This document shows, piece after piece, positions 17,211 to 28,000 of a stretch of DNA of 64,000 nucleotides. Made by a program: the position numbers and the translations under genes. How positions within the stretch are numbered: position 1 is the stretch's first letter; each line of letters begins with the position of its first letter. The notes under the pieces were generated by a model. That model did no database searches and was not told the DNA's origin. It saw only the letters and a program-made list of their open reading frames with translations. This DNA is from Ezakiella massiliensis (GTDB lineage Bacteria > Bacillota > Clostridia > Tissierellales > Peptoniphilaceae), in assembly GCF_900120165.1 (NCBI RefSeq), contig NZ_LT635475.1:1054001-1118000 (forward strand), given 5' to 3'.

Positions 17211-17747
17211 CTAACTATTGATGCTTTTTCCCTTGATTCTTTTTATTATTAATTTCCCAATTAGGTTAATTATTTCAATCAATATTCCTGTTGCTGAAAT
17301 AACTAAAAGTATTACTCCCAGTAGCAAACATAAACTTGCTATCGAAAATCCACCTAAAAAGAAATTTTTTACTGTTCCAATAACAAATAAGATTACCGTG
17401 AAATAAGTAGCAGCTATTAAAAAAATAGCTGTAAACAATAAAGCCAAGAATACTATTAATCCCACCAAAATTGTTGGTAGTGATAAAATACTTAAGGTAA
17501 TTATTGGTATTCCTTTAAAAATTTTCTTAATCGAACTATTTTCATCTTCCCAGTTATCTATTTTCATAGATAAATTTAAATCCCTAGCAATTTTATTTAC
17601 ATCATATTGATTTGGTATTTGATCTTCATCCGCTAAATTCATTTCATCAAATAACTCTGAGTAAAATAGAATCGCCTCTTCTCTTTCTCTGTTATCAAAT
17701 TTCTTTAATTTTTTATCCAAAGTTTGTAAAAAAGATTTCCTAATCAT
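17211..17747 (-). CDS. DUF1700-family membrane protein
   Basis: 178 residues: a helical cytoplasmic N-terminus (FLQTLDKKLKKFDNREREEAILFYSELFDEM) followed by about four hydrophobic segments. This is the DUF1700 (HAAS-like) layout usually encoded beside a PadR regulator. It overlaps padR by 8 nt. Probably a PadR-linked sensor or partner of the DUF4097 lipoprotein; function inferred from the conserved pairing. Confidence 0.8.
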   Translation of the reverse strand: MIRKSFLQTLDKKLKKFDNREREEAILFYSELFDEMNLADEDQIPNQYDVNKIARDLNLSMKIDNWEDENSSIKKIFKGIPIITLSILSLPTILVGLIVFLALLFTAIFLIAATYFTVILFVIGTVKNFFLGGFSIASLCLLLGVILLVISATGILIEIINLIGKLIIKRIKGKSINS

Positions 17748-18087
17748 CTCTACCCTCCTTACTTTTCATAATAAAATCATCTACTGTATTTTTATACTTT
17801 GACCAGCTTTCTAATTGCTTCTCCAATTCTTTTTTTCCATCATCCGTTAAAGTGTAATATCGCCTATTTCTTCCATTTATGGATTTATTATATGTTGCAA
17901 GATAATTGGATTTTTGCAACCTTCTTAATACTGGATAAACGGTAGATTCTGAAATATTAAATTCATCTGATAACTCTTGGGTCAACTTGTACCCATAGGT
18001 ATCTTCTTTATCGATTGCTATTAAAACACATAGCTCTAAAACTCGAGTATCTATTTCAAACATCTGTATTGCATCATCTCCTTTCAA
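17740..18087 (-). CDS. PadR-family transcriptional regulator
   Basis: 115 residues. PadR winged helix: LELCVLIAIDKEDTYGYKLTQELSD, STVYPVLRRLQKSNYL, then GRNRRYYTLTDDGKKELE. Controls the leftward LanF/permease/lipoprotein operon and possibly the divergent lanKC. The start is unclear: the ATG at 18087 has only a weak site, while the ATG at 18063 (MFEIDTRV, the usual family start) has its GGAG 14 nt away. Confidence 0.88.
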   Translation of the reverse strand: MKGDDAIQMFEIDTRVLELCVLIAIDKEDTYGYKLTQELSDEFNISESTVYPVLRRLQKSNYLATYNKSINGRNRRYYTLTDDGKKELEKQLESWSKYKNTVDDFIMKSKEGRDD

Positions 18088-18179
18088 AACTATTCCGTTT
18101 CATTTATTACAAAACCATATTTGTTAATGCTTTAAAATTTATTTAATTTTAGTTCTTTCTTTTTATAAACTATGACCTA

Positions 18180-18208
18180 ATTATAAGTTTATCAACTAAT
18201 CAACACAA
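18180..18208 (-). promoter_or_regulatory. Candidate promoter of the padR operon
   Basis: Minus-strand TTGTGT (18208-18203), 17-bp spacer, TATAAT (18185-18180). The -35 box is poor but the spacing is ideal. The direct repeats at 18212-18255 lie immediately upstream. Confidence 0.5.
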
Positions 18209-18211
18209 TAC

Positions 18212-18255
18212 TATATGACGTATAATATTGATATCTATATTATATGAGGTATAAT
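18212..18255. promoter_or_regulatory. Direct repeats in the padR-lanKC divergent promoter region
   Basis: TATATGACGTATAAT at 18212-18226 and TATATGAGGTATAAT at 18241-18255 differ in one base and are 29 bp apart (about three helix turns, same face). They sit between the divergent promoters. Possible PadR operator; unproven. Confidence 0.45.
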
Positions 18256-18303
18256 AATAAATGTCAAGATGTATGCCCTTTAATTCTTGATATTAACATT
18301 TTT

Positions 18304-18332
18304 TTGAATATTGTTAATTACCATGTTATACT
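18304..18332 (+). promoter_or_regulatory. Promoter of lanKC-lanA
   Basis: TTGAAT (18304-18309), 17-bp spacer, TATACT (18327-18332), about 40 nt before the lanKC ATG, which has AAGGAGG at 18358-18364. Confidence 0.65.
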
Positions 18333-18371
18333 GTAAATAGTAATACTAATATGTATTAAGGAGGTCGTTGT

Positions 18372-20924
18372 ATGGATTTAAGATATTTTGAATATCTACT
18401 AGATGACGAAAAATACTATACAAAATTCACGGTAAACGATGTAGCTTTTACTCTACCCGAAATTTTTAAGAATAATTCAGATAAGTTTGATATTTATTAT
18501 AGTGAAGATTTTCACTGGAAAGAAATTCGAATGAAATATCCCCATCTATTAACTCAGGGATGGAAAATACATATATCAGCGATATTATCAGAATCACAAA
18601 ATATACTTAATATTGTATCAAAAATTTGTTTCAATTATAATGTCTCTTTTAAATTTGTAAGAACTCATGGTGAATTAAAGTTTAAGAATGTTAAATATGC
18701 TGATAGAAGTTCTTCTGGAAAGTTTATTACTATCTACCCTAACTCTGAAGAACAATTCATAATTTTGTTAGATATTCTACATAACTCTTTACTCGGATTT
18801 AAGAATGGTCCATATATCCTAACTGATAAAAGATGGAGGGACGGTAACGTGTATTTTCGTTATGGTGGATTCAAAACAATTAAGAAGGTAAATGATCAAA
18901 ATAATTATTACATTTATACGCCTGAAGGCAATCTAATTGTAGATGATAGAGACCCTTATTATAAACTTCCTGATTTTATTAAAGAGCCATCTTTTATCCA
19001 AAAAATAGAAAATGAATATATTATTGACGATGAAGAATTATCTAATTTAAACAAGTATGAAATTATTGACGTTATACACTTTAGCAACGGTGGAGGTGTG
19101 TACTTAGCTAAAAGCATTAATAACCATAGTAAATGTATTATAAAAGAGGGCAGATTGTCAGCCGGGCTAGATGGAGAAAATATTGATGCATTTACAAGAA
19201 TTAGCAGAGAGTTTAAATATCTCTCAAAATTATTTGATGTAAAAGGCGTAGTAGAGCCTATAGAGTTTTTCAAAGAATGGGAAAACAATTACCTTGTAGA
19301 AAAATATATTGATGGCTATGTTTTAGATGACTGGATAAGGCTTAATTTCCCTTTTATTGCTGATTCTACAACAAGAAATTCATACGCTAATAGAATAATC
19401 AATATTCTTAATAAACTTTTGGACATAATAAATGAGATACACTCAAAAAATGTTGCTATAGGTGATTTACAACCAAATAATATAATAATAAATGATGAAG
19501 ATGAAGTCACTATTATAGATTTAGAAGTTGCATCTGATGCAAACGCTGATAACTCTCTAAATATAAGAACTCCAGGATTTATGGATAAAAGAGCAAAGAC
19601 ATCTGAAGAAAATGATATTATTGCTTTAATTAACATTGCTTGGTATTGCTTTTTACCTATTGGTCCAATATCCAGCATTAATAAAACAATTATAGCAAAT
19701 CATTTTAATCATATTAAAAAAACTTTTAGTCCCTCTATTTCTAATAAATTCTATGAGTACATCTATAAATGTTCCAACTTATTATCTTTTGGAGATGACT
19801 ATATCAAACTCCTTACAGAAAATAATAATATTTTAGAGATTAGTATAAATAAAATTATGGAGATAAAAAATTCATTATTGTATACACTTGAACAAGATGC
19901 AAATTATAATTCTATAAAATTATTTCATGGAGATATTAGACAATACGAAACCGAATTAGGTATGTACAATTTTTTATATGGATCCTTTGGAAATATTTAT
20001 ACATTGTATAAATATAATAAACTAAATGATTCATCACTAGATTGGATTGATAAATTCTGTGATTTTAAAAAATATAATGACCTTGGATTGTTTACTGGAA
20101 AAGCAGGCATTGCCTCAATATTATATAATATTGATTTAAAAGAGAGTGCAAATAAATTATTTAAAGAGGTTACTGATGAACTAGATTTAAATAGTCCTGA
20201 TATTACCCTATTATCAGGACTTTCTGGAATAGGACTTTCATTGATTGAATATTATAGAGTAACTAACGACTTAAACATTTTATATTTAGTTGAAGACATC
20301 GGAAGAAAAATGATTCAAAAATTAACAGATAAATATTTTGAAATAGAACCTATAGATGATTTTTCTCCAATTGGTTTGTTAACAGGATGGACAAGTATAT
20401 CATACTTTTTAATCAATCTTTATAAATTAACAAATAGAGACACATACATTAATTATGCTCATGTTGCTATAAAAAAGGATCTTGCTAAATGTAAATTTGA
20501 TGGTGCCTTATACACAGAATATAATTCAATCTTGTCACCATATTTGTTAGGTGGTTCTACTGGTATAGCTATTTGTATAAAAGAATTTCAAAAATTAGGC
20601 ATTCATGATTATGATAATCAATTTGAACAAATACTAATAAATATTAATACTACAAATTTCTATGGAGTCGGTTTATTTAGAGGCGTTGGTAGTATGATAT
20701 TGTTATCCACATACGCAACAGATAATAAAACAGCTTTAATAAATAAATCTTTATCTTTATTAGAATTGTTTTTATCCTATAATGATAATGAAATTTTAGT
20801 TCCTGGAGAATTTTCCTATAAATTCTCCAATGATGTTTTTTCTGGTACATCTGGTATTTTATTATTACTATATGACATCTTAAACAATACTACAGACACG
20901 TGGATTCCAACAATTAAACAATAA
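18372..20924 (+). CDS. lanKC: Class III lanthipeptide synthetase (LanKC)
   Basis: 850 residues in the three-domain order of class III enzymes. An N-terminal lyase-like domain (about 1-215) is followed by a Ser/Thr-kinase domain (about 225-480) with glycine-rich FSNGGGVYLAK near 236, Lys in CIIKEGR near 255, catalytic loop IGDLQPNN near 363 and IIDLE near 381. The LanC-like cyclase domain (about 520-850) has GSTGIA and SGTSGI-type glycine turns. The CHG zinc-ligand motif of class I/II/IV cyclases is not visible, which supports class III rather than LanL. It would phosphorylate and eliminate Ser/Thr in the precursor, then close (methyl)lanthionine or labionin rings. The precursor gene follows 87 nt downstream. 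Confidence 0.92.
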   Translation: MDLRYFEYLLDDEKYYTKFTVNDVAFTLPEIFKNNSDKFDIYYSEDFHWKEIRMKYPHLLTQGWKIHISAILSESQNILNIVSKICFNYNVSFKFVRTHGELKFKNVKYADRSSSGKFITIYPNSEEQFIILLDILHNSLLGFKNGPYILTDKRWRDGNVYFRYGGFKTIKKVNDQNNYYIYTPEGNLIVDDRDPYYKLPDFIKEPSFIQKIENEYIIDDEELSNLNKYEIIDVIHFSNGGGVYLAKSINNHSKCIIKEGRLSAGLDGENIDAFTRISREFKYLSKLFDVKGVVEPIEFFKEWENNYLVEKYIDGYVLDDWIRLNFPFIADSTTRNSYANRIINILNKLLDIINEIHSKNVAIGDLQPNNIIINDEDEVTIIDLEVASDANADNSLNIRTPGFMDKRAKTSEENDIIALINIAWYCFLPIGPISSINKTIIANHFNHIKKTFSPSISNKFYEYIYKCSNLLSFGDDYIKLLTENNNILEISINKIMEIKNSLLYTLEQDANYNSIKLFHGDIRQYETELGMYNFLYGSFGNIYTLYKYNKLNDSSLDWIDKFCDFKKYNDLGLFTGKAGIASILYNIDLKESANKLFKEVTDELDLNSPDITLLSGLSGIGLSLIEYYRVTNDLNILYLVEDIGRKMIQKLTDKYFEIEPIDDFSPIGLLTGWTSISYFLINLYKLTNRDTYINYAHVAIKKDLAKCKFDGALYTEYNSILSPYLLGGSTGIAICIKEFQKLGIHDYDNQFEQILININTTNFYGVGLFRGVGSMILLSTYATDNKTALINKSLSLLELFLSYNDNEILVPGEFSYKFSNDVFSGTSGILLLLYDILNNTTDTWIPTIKQ

Positions 20925-20943
20925 TTACTTAGGTATAATACTT

Positions 20944-20977
20944 CATATGTCAGATAAATATTTATTTCTGATGTGTG
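20944..20977 (+). other. Intergenic hairpin between lanKC and lanA
   Basis: 11-bp stem with G-U pairs, CATATGTCAGA (20944-20954) with TCTGATGTGTG (20967-20977), followed by AT-rich sequence without a strict T-run. Could be a partial terminator, or an RNA processing/stability element raising lanA mRNA over lanKC. Confidence 0.45.
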
Positions 20978-21011
20978 ATTTATTATAAATATTTTGAAAG
21001 GAGGATGCTTT

Positions 21012-21134
21012 ATGTCAAAGAAGATTCTAGAGTTGCAAAAAATGCAATCAAAAAAAGCTGATAAAGTTGTATCTAGAAAATCTGGTACAAGTGGATCTTG
21101 TACACTTAAGAGTGCAATCAGCCTATTTTGCTAA
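21012..21134 (+). CDS. lanA: Class III lanthipeptide precursor (LanA)
   Basis: 40 residues, ATG behind AAAGGAGG with 7-nt spacing. The leader MSKKILELQKMQ contains the ILELQ box characteristic of class III leaders. The C-terminal core holds two exact Ser-x-x-Ser-x-x-Cys motifs, SGTSGSC (24-30) and SAISLFC (34-40), the pattern converted to labionin or lanthionine in labyrinthopeptin/SapB-like peptides. The last residue is the second Cys. Immediately downstream of lanKC on the same strand and followed by a strong terminator. Too short for ordinary gene calling. The leader cleavage site and exporter are unknown. Confidence 0.88.
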   Translation: MSKKILELQKMQSKKADKVVSRKSGTSGSCTLKSAISLFC

Positions 21135-21197
21135 TTCTTTAAATAGCTGATTTATGAGTCTGTTTATTTATTTTTGAATAATTAAACAGAGAATACG

Positions 21198-21261
21198 AAA
21201 CAGTTGCTATTATGTGTTGTAATTTAAGCACAAATATGGCAACTGTTTTGTTCTTTTGTTT
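21198..21261 (+). terminator. Terminator of the lanKC-lanA operon
   Basis: 10-bp perfect stem AAACAGTTGC (21198-21207) with GCAACTGTTT (21239-21248), followed by TTGTTCTTTTGTTT. The loop is long but includes an inner TGTG/CACA pairing. A second inverted repeat AATCAGC/GCTGATT overlaps the end of lanA. The ~65 nt before and ~80 nt after hold nothing else I can support. Confidence 0.65.
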
Positions 21262-21340
21262 GACATTCCTATAAATTATACGATAGCCATATTTTAAGTA
21301 ATTACATTTACGATTGATAATATTATAATTAATTATTTGC

Positions 21341-21369
21341 AAAAAAATAAAGGCAGTCCGAAGACTGCC
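21341..21369 (-). terminator. Terminator after the SSB-like gene of ICE module 2
   Basis: GGCAGTC-TTCG-GACTGCC on the minus strand (7-bp stem, UUCG-type tetraloop) followed by TTTATTTTTTT. Classic Rho-independent terminator, 6 nt beyond the stop. Confidence 0.92.
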
Positions 21370-21374
21370 GATAT

Positions 21375-22031
21375 TTATCTTTCTGCACCTTTGCTATGGT
21401 CTTTCTTAGTTGACTTAGTTTTGTCATCTGTCTTAAAGCTTTTTATTTGCCCTAATATGGACTTTTTATCTTTATCTTGACTCTTTACTTGTTCTTTTGC
21501 TTTTAAAAGCTTAGAAGACAAAATACGGACATTTTTATGTTCTTTCCCGTTGTTATCGATACTTGTTTTTACTTGTCCAAATATTTTAACAAAATCTCCT
21601 TGTTTTAGGTTCTCTAAATCTTTTGTCTTATCTCCATATGCTGAACAATTGGTATAAACTTTATTGCCATCGTCATCTTTTGAAACAATTGAAAAATTAC
21701 ATACTTTAAACTTTTCTCCATTTGCATTTTCTCTTTCAAGATTTTCTACTTTGCCTGCTATATTACCCACGAGATTTATGAGGTCATCTTTTTCTTCAAG
21801 TTCATTGGTATTTTCAACAATCTTACCTTGTTCTTTCATATCATCAATCATATAGTCAAAGTCATCACTTAGTAGACCCGTTGTGTCATTGTTCATATAT
21901 AAAACATAGACTTCTTCAAGTGCCTTTTCATCATTAACACCTTTTTCTATACTAACAAGTGCTTTTATAAAGTCCTTGTAATTATCATTCATCATTTCCT
22001 CTAAATTTTCTCTAATATCTTTGTATTCCAT
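21375..22031 (-). CDS. SSB-like protein with helical N-terminal extension
   Basis: 218 residues. The N-terminal ~75 residues are acidic and helical. An OB-fold SSB-like region follows (LVGNIAGKVENL, FKVCNFSIVSKD, VYTNCSAYGDKTKDLENLKQGDFVKIFGQVKT), then a Lys/Ser-rich tail. The tail contains KKSILGQIKSF, close to [11 protein letters not shown] at the end of the upstream methylase-helicase; this shared short motif may be a protein-docking or localisation signal. Last gene before the lanthipeptide island. Confidence 0.75.
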   Translation of the reverse strand: MEYKDIRENLEEMMNDNYKDFIKALVSIEKGVNDEKALEEVYVLYMNNDTTGLLSDDFDYMIDDMKEQGKIVENTNELEEKDDLINLVGNIAGKVENLERENANGEKFKVCNFSIVSKDDDGNKVYTNCSAYGDKTKDLENLKQGDFVKIFGQVKTSIDNNGKEHKNVRILSSKLLKAKEQVKSQDKDKKSILGQIKSFKTDDKTKSTKKDHSKGAER

Positions 22032-22074
22032 ATTTTCCTCCTTGTACTAAATAAGGAGAGCTATTCGCCCTCCT

Positions 22075-25000
22075 CTACCTTTCTTGTCCTTTTTCACTTT
22101 TTTCTTGGTTTTTATCTTTTTCTTCTTCTGATTTGAATTTTGATATTTGTCCCAATATTGATGGTTTCTCTTTCCTTGCGTGAAGATTATCCTCTACATC
22201 ATAAGTTGATTCAAAATAATCACTATCTTTAAAATCATTGTCATACCTATCTGGTATTCCATCATTATCAAGATCTTTTGCTAGTGGATCATAGAAGTTT
22301 CCATCATCATCTATTTCTAGTCCTAGTGCTTGTTTTAAATCTTCTTCATCTACTGATACCAGATCATCAAAACTTGACATCTTTATGGCTTCAGTCATAT
22401 CTTTAAGAGCTTGTGAATTAGATATATCTTCTTCTACAAAAGATTCTGTTTTAATAGCTACATCATCTACATACTGAGTCCATGTTTTTTCTTCCAAATT
22501 TACCTCATATTGAATCGAATGCTTACCATCAGGTGTTTCTGTATAGGCAAGTCCTATATGACTTAAATCAGGGTATAGTTTGTCGAAGTCTTCATAGCTA
22601 TTAGATTCTGAAAACTCATAGTTGGAATAATCAACTATTGCCCTCTTTAAATCTTCTAATAGTGGTGATTGGTTTTCTAATTCTTCTACTTCTCCCATAT
22701 CTAAAAGTTTATTAATTTCAGCTAGTCTTAGTATCTTTTCCCTTAACTCATCTGCTTTTTCAAATGGTTTAGTTAATTCTACTTTAGCATTTTCTAAAGA
22801 TTCTTTATAGTTTTCAAGGTTTTGATTTAATCTTTCAAGTCTTGAAGGCATTTTTTCAATGGCATTATCAAGTCTTGTTATATTACCATCAGTAGAGTTT
22901 GAAAACTCTCCAAAGTATTCTGCTTTTCCTAGTAGTTTAAAGGTGTGAGTATTAGTCATAAAATTATATGAAACTTGTAAGTCTAAATTTCTATATTTAC
23001 CAATAACTTTGCTATCATTTATCTTTACCTTTTTTATTTCTTCTAATAGCTTCTCTCCAGCTTCTTTCTTATCTAAAATTTTATTTTCTCCAAGACTGAT
23101 TGAAGTAAATTTGCTATCTCCTTCTCCTAATTTCTCAACACTTGCAATATCTTCTTTAACTGCTTTTATTTCCATTTCAGTTTTTAAAATACTTTGAGGA
23201 TAAATTTTATTTACCTTATCTTCAAGCTTGTATTTATTAGACTTATAGTTTGCTTCTAACATTTTTAGTTTTGTAACTTCGTTATCTAAATCCATTTTTT
23301 CTTTAATTAGGGTATTTCCAGTAGCTAAAGCCTTAATTTCTGAATAAGATAGACTCGCTTCATCAACATCTTCTGCAACTCTTACAGGCGTCTTGCTTGT
23401 CATAATTTGAGATATGAATTTCTGTTTATTCTCTATTGTCTGGTCGAGTAGGTCGGGGATATTACTATCCCTTTCCCCTCTAAGAACCGTGCATGAGAGT
23501 TTCCCCTCACACGGCTCAAGTTTTTATAAGCCCTAATTAAAGAGCCAGCGTGTTTTCTTCATCATTTATATGCAATTTTCTATGACACCAAGGGTGTACT
23601 AAAGTTTTAAGGGTAATGTTATTTTGAATTGTTTGATGTACTCTAAAGTCTGTATCAATAGTTATTTTCTCTCCACAAACAGGACATATTCCATTTTGCA
23701 TTTTATACAGTCTATTTATAACTGTACGTCCTTTAAGTTCGTTTCGTATTTTTAACTCTTCCCTTTCTTCAAAGTATATTTGCCAATTTTCATCAAATGG
23801 ATTTGCTTCAGCTTGTATCTTGGTAAATCTTTTAATATCAGTGTCTGTAGCATATTTAAGACGAAGATAGTATTTCTCGCCATTTTCCATTCTGTCGCCA
23901 GTTGCTACACTGAAAGTCCAGGTTCTATTTCCAATGGTATGGAAGTATTTCTTAGCTATCCATTTTCTACCTTTCTTTGGGTGTCTACGAACGCACCAGG
24001 TCCACAAGCTTTTATATATTTCATAATCAAGTTTTTCAAAGGCTTTAGATGAAACATTATATTTCTGATAGTTTACCCAACCTATAATGATTGGATTTAA
24101 TTTTCTAATCAAAATTTCTTGTTTCATTGACGGATTATCTTTTATGATTCGTCTGATTTTATCGACAATAGCCTTGAAGTTCTTATCAGATGGTTTTGTA
24201 AGCAACTTATCTTTATACATCCTAATATTAACTCCAAGAAAATCAAAACCGTCATTTATGTGTGTTATGAGTGTCTTTTCCTCTGATAATTCTAAACCTC
24301 TTTCAGCCAAGAATTTTACAATGATTGGCTTTACACCATTTTCAAGCAATTCTGCACTTTCCCCTGTAACGATGAAATCATCTGCATATCTAACAAAGTT
24401 AACCTTTGGGAAATATGTTTTCTTATTTACTGTTCTTCTATGGTATTTCTCTTTGATTGCTTTTTCTAAACCATCTAATACCATATTGGAAATAATAGGT
24501 GATATTGGTGAGCCTTGGGGACTTCCTGTTTCTGTTGGAAATAGTTTTTGTTTTTCTATATATCCACACTCAAGCCAAAGTTTTAATAATTTCTTGTTCA
24601 TTGGGATATTATTTAATATCCATTCATGACTTATATTATCAAAACAACCTTTTATATCTCCCTCAAGTACCCATTTTGCAGATTTCTTTTTATTGAGTGA
24701 TGTAAAACACTGCTCGATAGCATCTTGTGTACATCTTTTTGCCCTAAATCCATAAGAATTAGGATCAGCAGTAGTTTCTGCTATGGGTTCAAGTGCAAAT
24801 TTATATAGGGTTTGCATTGCTCTATCTGTCATTGTAGGAATGCTGAGAGGTCTTTTCTTCCCATTTTTCTTTGGTATATACACTCTTTTAAGAGGCTTAG
24901 GTTTATATCCTCTTAAATTTAACTTTTCTATCGCCTTATACTTTGCCTGTGATGTTAGCCATAATTCACCATCAACACCACTTGTTTTCTTGCCTTGGTT

Positions 25001-28000
25001 TTCAGTTACCCTCTTAATTGCCAAGGCTTTTGCATAAAATGAATTTGTGAGTAAATGCTGTAAGGATTTTACCTTTCCATATTTACTCATTTTCCACGCT
25101 TTCACAATACGCATTTGTAGTTTTTTAACATAGCTTTCTGCTAGAGAAAAATCTATACTTTCCCAGTTTTTAGCTCTGTTAGTAGTAGCACACATTTTAC
25201 TGTTCATTTGCTTTCTCCTTTCAAAAATTCTACAAGTTCTCTTGTGATTAAAAACCAAATGGAAGTCTGCACTCTTTCAAGTTAGGGCAAATTTTGAACC
25301 CCTATCCATCTCATTACAAGATGACATTCGCTTTTTCCATTCTCCTTTACCTGCACCATTATCAGCATTTCTTACGATTTGCCTTGCCTTATGGCAATAG
25401 TACAGGCTTACCATGTTTCACTTAATTAACATTGATAACTTAGGCTCTACCTCTCTGCCGGTAGTCTTTTTGTCCGTGTAATCCCACTGTGGAAAGGATT
25501 ATCCGACTACACACCATTTTGATTCAGGCTTATCAGCAACTTTAGCCTGCTCGCCTTAACGACATTTATCAGTAGTTCACATATGTTAGCCATATTATCA
25601 AGCCTCGCTCCCTAACCGCCTTGTTGCTGGCAGTTTCGGTATTCCCTCACGGTTTTACCTCAAGTAGGGCTACTTTAATATCAGCTTACCACACCTAAGT
25701 GCAGTCGATACTCGGCTCAACTAACGGAATAGTTGGTTTGGTCATTTTGCCAAACAGTTAAATTAAGCGACTTCATGTCGCACCCACAAATACGCATCGA
25801 ATGTATTCTCAGTTACATACCTAAAGATATTTACCTTATCATTTTCATTACCTTGACGAACAATTCTACCACTTCTTTGCTCTAGGTCAGACGGTCTCCA
25901 AGGGACGTCTAAATCGTGTAAGGCTATTAATTTATTCTGTACATTTGTACCTGCTCCCATTTTTTGAGTAGAGCCTAATAATACTCTTACTTCTCCTCTT
26001 CTTACCTTAGAGAACAATTCATCTTTTTGTTTGTCTGTATCTGCTTCATGGATAAAGGCTATTTCTTCTTTAGGTATTCCCATATTCACTAGCTTGTTTC
26101 TAATATCATCATAGATATTAAATTCTCCATCTCCTTTTGGTGTGGACATATCTGAAAACACTAATTGGGTCGATGAATTTTCTTTTGTCTTATCCCAGAT
26201 CGAAAAGATGTTTTTAACACACACATTTACCTTTGAATTAGGATCATCAGGAAGTAGTGGATTTATTAATCTTTGGTCAAGGGCAAGTTTTTTACCATCA
26301 TTTGTAATCTTTAGCATATTATCTTCTGTTGGCTCGACTTGATTGTTTCTAACCGCATCAGCTCTTTCTGAAATAGCTTCTAATATTTCTTTTTGTTCCT
26401 CAGTAGGTTTTGTTTTAATAACTTCAAAATTTGCTTCTGGTACTGGCAAATTTAACATATCTGAAGTCTTTATGTCTGCTACTTCTTTAAACATGCTCAT
26501 CAGTTCTGGCAAGTTATAGAACTTTGAAAATCTTGTCTTTTGCCTATATCCAGTACCTTCTGGAGATAATTCAAAGGTGTTTTCTGTTTCTCCAAAAGTT
26601 GAAGCCCAAGCGTCAAAATGTTCTAATCCTCTTGCCTTTAAATCATCATACTGAAGGTATCTTTGCATGGTATAAAGCTCTGTCATTGAATTTGATATTG
26701 GTGTACCAGTAGCAAATACAACGCCCTTTCCATCTGTCATTTCATCCATATACCTACATTTCATATACATATCCGAAGACTTAAAGGCTTCACTTTGACC
26801 GATACCCGCCACATTTCTCATCTTGGTATGCAAGAATAAGTTTTTGTAATTATGAGCTTCGTCTATAAATAACTTATCTACTCCTAGTTCTTCAAAAGTT
26901 ATTACATCATCTTTTTTAAAATCATCATTTAGTTTTTCCAGTCTTACCAAGAGTTTTTTCTTTGTCTTTTCTAGTTGTTTTACTGTGAAATTTTCTCCTC
27001 TATTTCTTTTGTTCTCATCAATAAAGGAAACTATATCATCTATTTGGTCTTGTATATGCCTTACCTGGTATTCCTTAGACATTGGTATTTTTTCAAATTG
27101 AGAGTGTCCTATAATGACTGCGTCATATTCTCCCGTTGCAATCCTACCAATAAATCTTTTCCTATTTTTCGGTTGAAAGTCTTTTTTATCGGCCACCATA
27201 ATATTTGCTGACGGATATAATTGCATAAACTCTCTACCAATTTGAGTGGTTAGATGGTTAGGAACTACAAATAATGACTTACTTGCAAGTCCTAACTTTT
27301 TAGATTCCATAGCAGAAGCTACCATTTCAAAAGTTTTTCCTGCTCCTACTACATGGGCAAGCAGTGTATTCCCACCATAAAGAGTCCTTGCTATGGCATT
27401 TTTTTGATGTTCTCGAAGTCTGATTTCAGTATTCATTCCATCAAAAGTTAAGTTAGAACCATCAAATTCTCTATTTCTAATTGAATTGAATTTTTCATTG
27501 TAAATTTTTTCTAACCTATATCTTCTATCAGGATCTTCAAATATCCAATTCTTAAATTCTTCTTTAATCAATTCTTGCTTTTGACTTGCAAGCATAGTTT
27601 CTTTTTTGTTTAATACAGAAGTCTTTGAACCATCATCATTTATTACTTGGTCAAATACCTTTGTATCTTTTAGATTAAGAGCATTTTCAATTAGCTTATA
27701 GGCATTTACTCTACTTGTACCATAAGTCATATTAGCAAGGTCATTAGTTGAGTCGACACTTTTACCTTCAATGTTCCATTCACTTGTATGTGGTGAGAAC
27801 CTAACATTTATATTCCACCTATCATAACCAGGTGTTTTTAAAAGGTTAAAAGTAAAGTCTTCTATATCTTTTTGTGGTATCCATGTTGCTCCTAACCTTA
27901 CATTTATATCAGAAGCAGTGAGTTCTTCAGGCATAACTTCTTGTAATTTCTCTCTTTGATATTTGAGTTTGCCTAACTCGTTTAATAATGTATCTTTCTT

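Larger units (their letters stand above)
23443..25783 (-). mobile_element. Group II intron 2 (2,341 bp) inside the methylase-helicase gene
   Basis: Starts GTGCGAC at 25783, ends CTCGAC at 23443; deletion restores the helicase frame exactly. Contains a domain V hairpin and an intact maturase ORF. 25208-25783 (576 nt) is the ribozyme 5' portion without a gene. Its domain V and maturase differ clearly from intron 1, so the two introns arrived independently. Confidence 0.88.

Noticed and set aside
18372-20924. Class IV (LanL) rather than class III synthetase
   Set aside because: The Cys-His zinc-ligand motif expected for LanL cyclase domains is not visible in residues 520-850.
21139-21342. 67-residue minus-strand frame beyond lanA
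   Set aside because: Spans the operon terminator, has no ribosome site, and a composition typical of AT-rich noncoding DNA.
25763-25783. C-terminal VRHEVA of the giant helicase as its true end
   Set aside because: Those codons are the first bases of the group II intron (GTGCGAC); the true C-terminus continues in the exon at 22075-23442.
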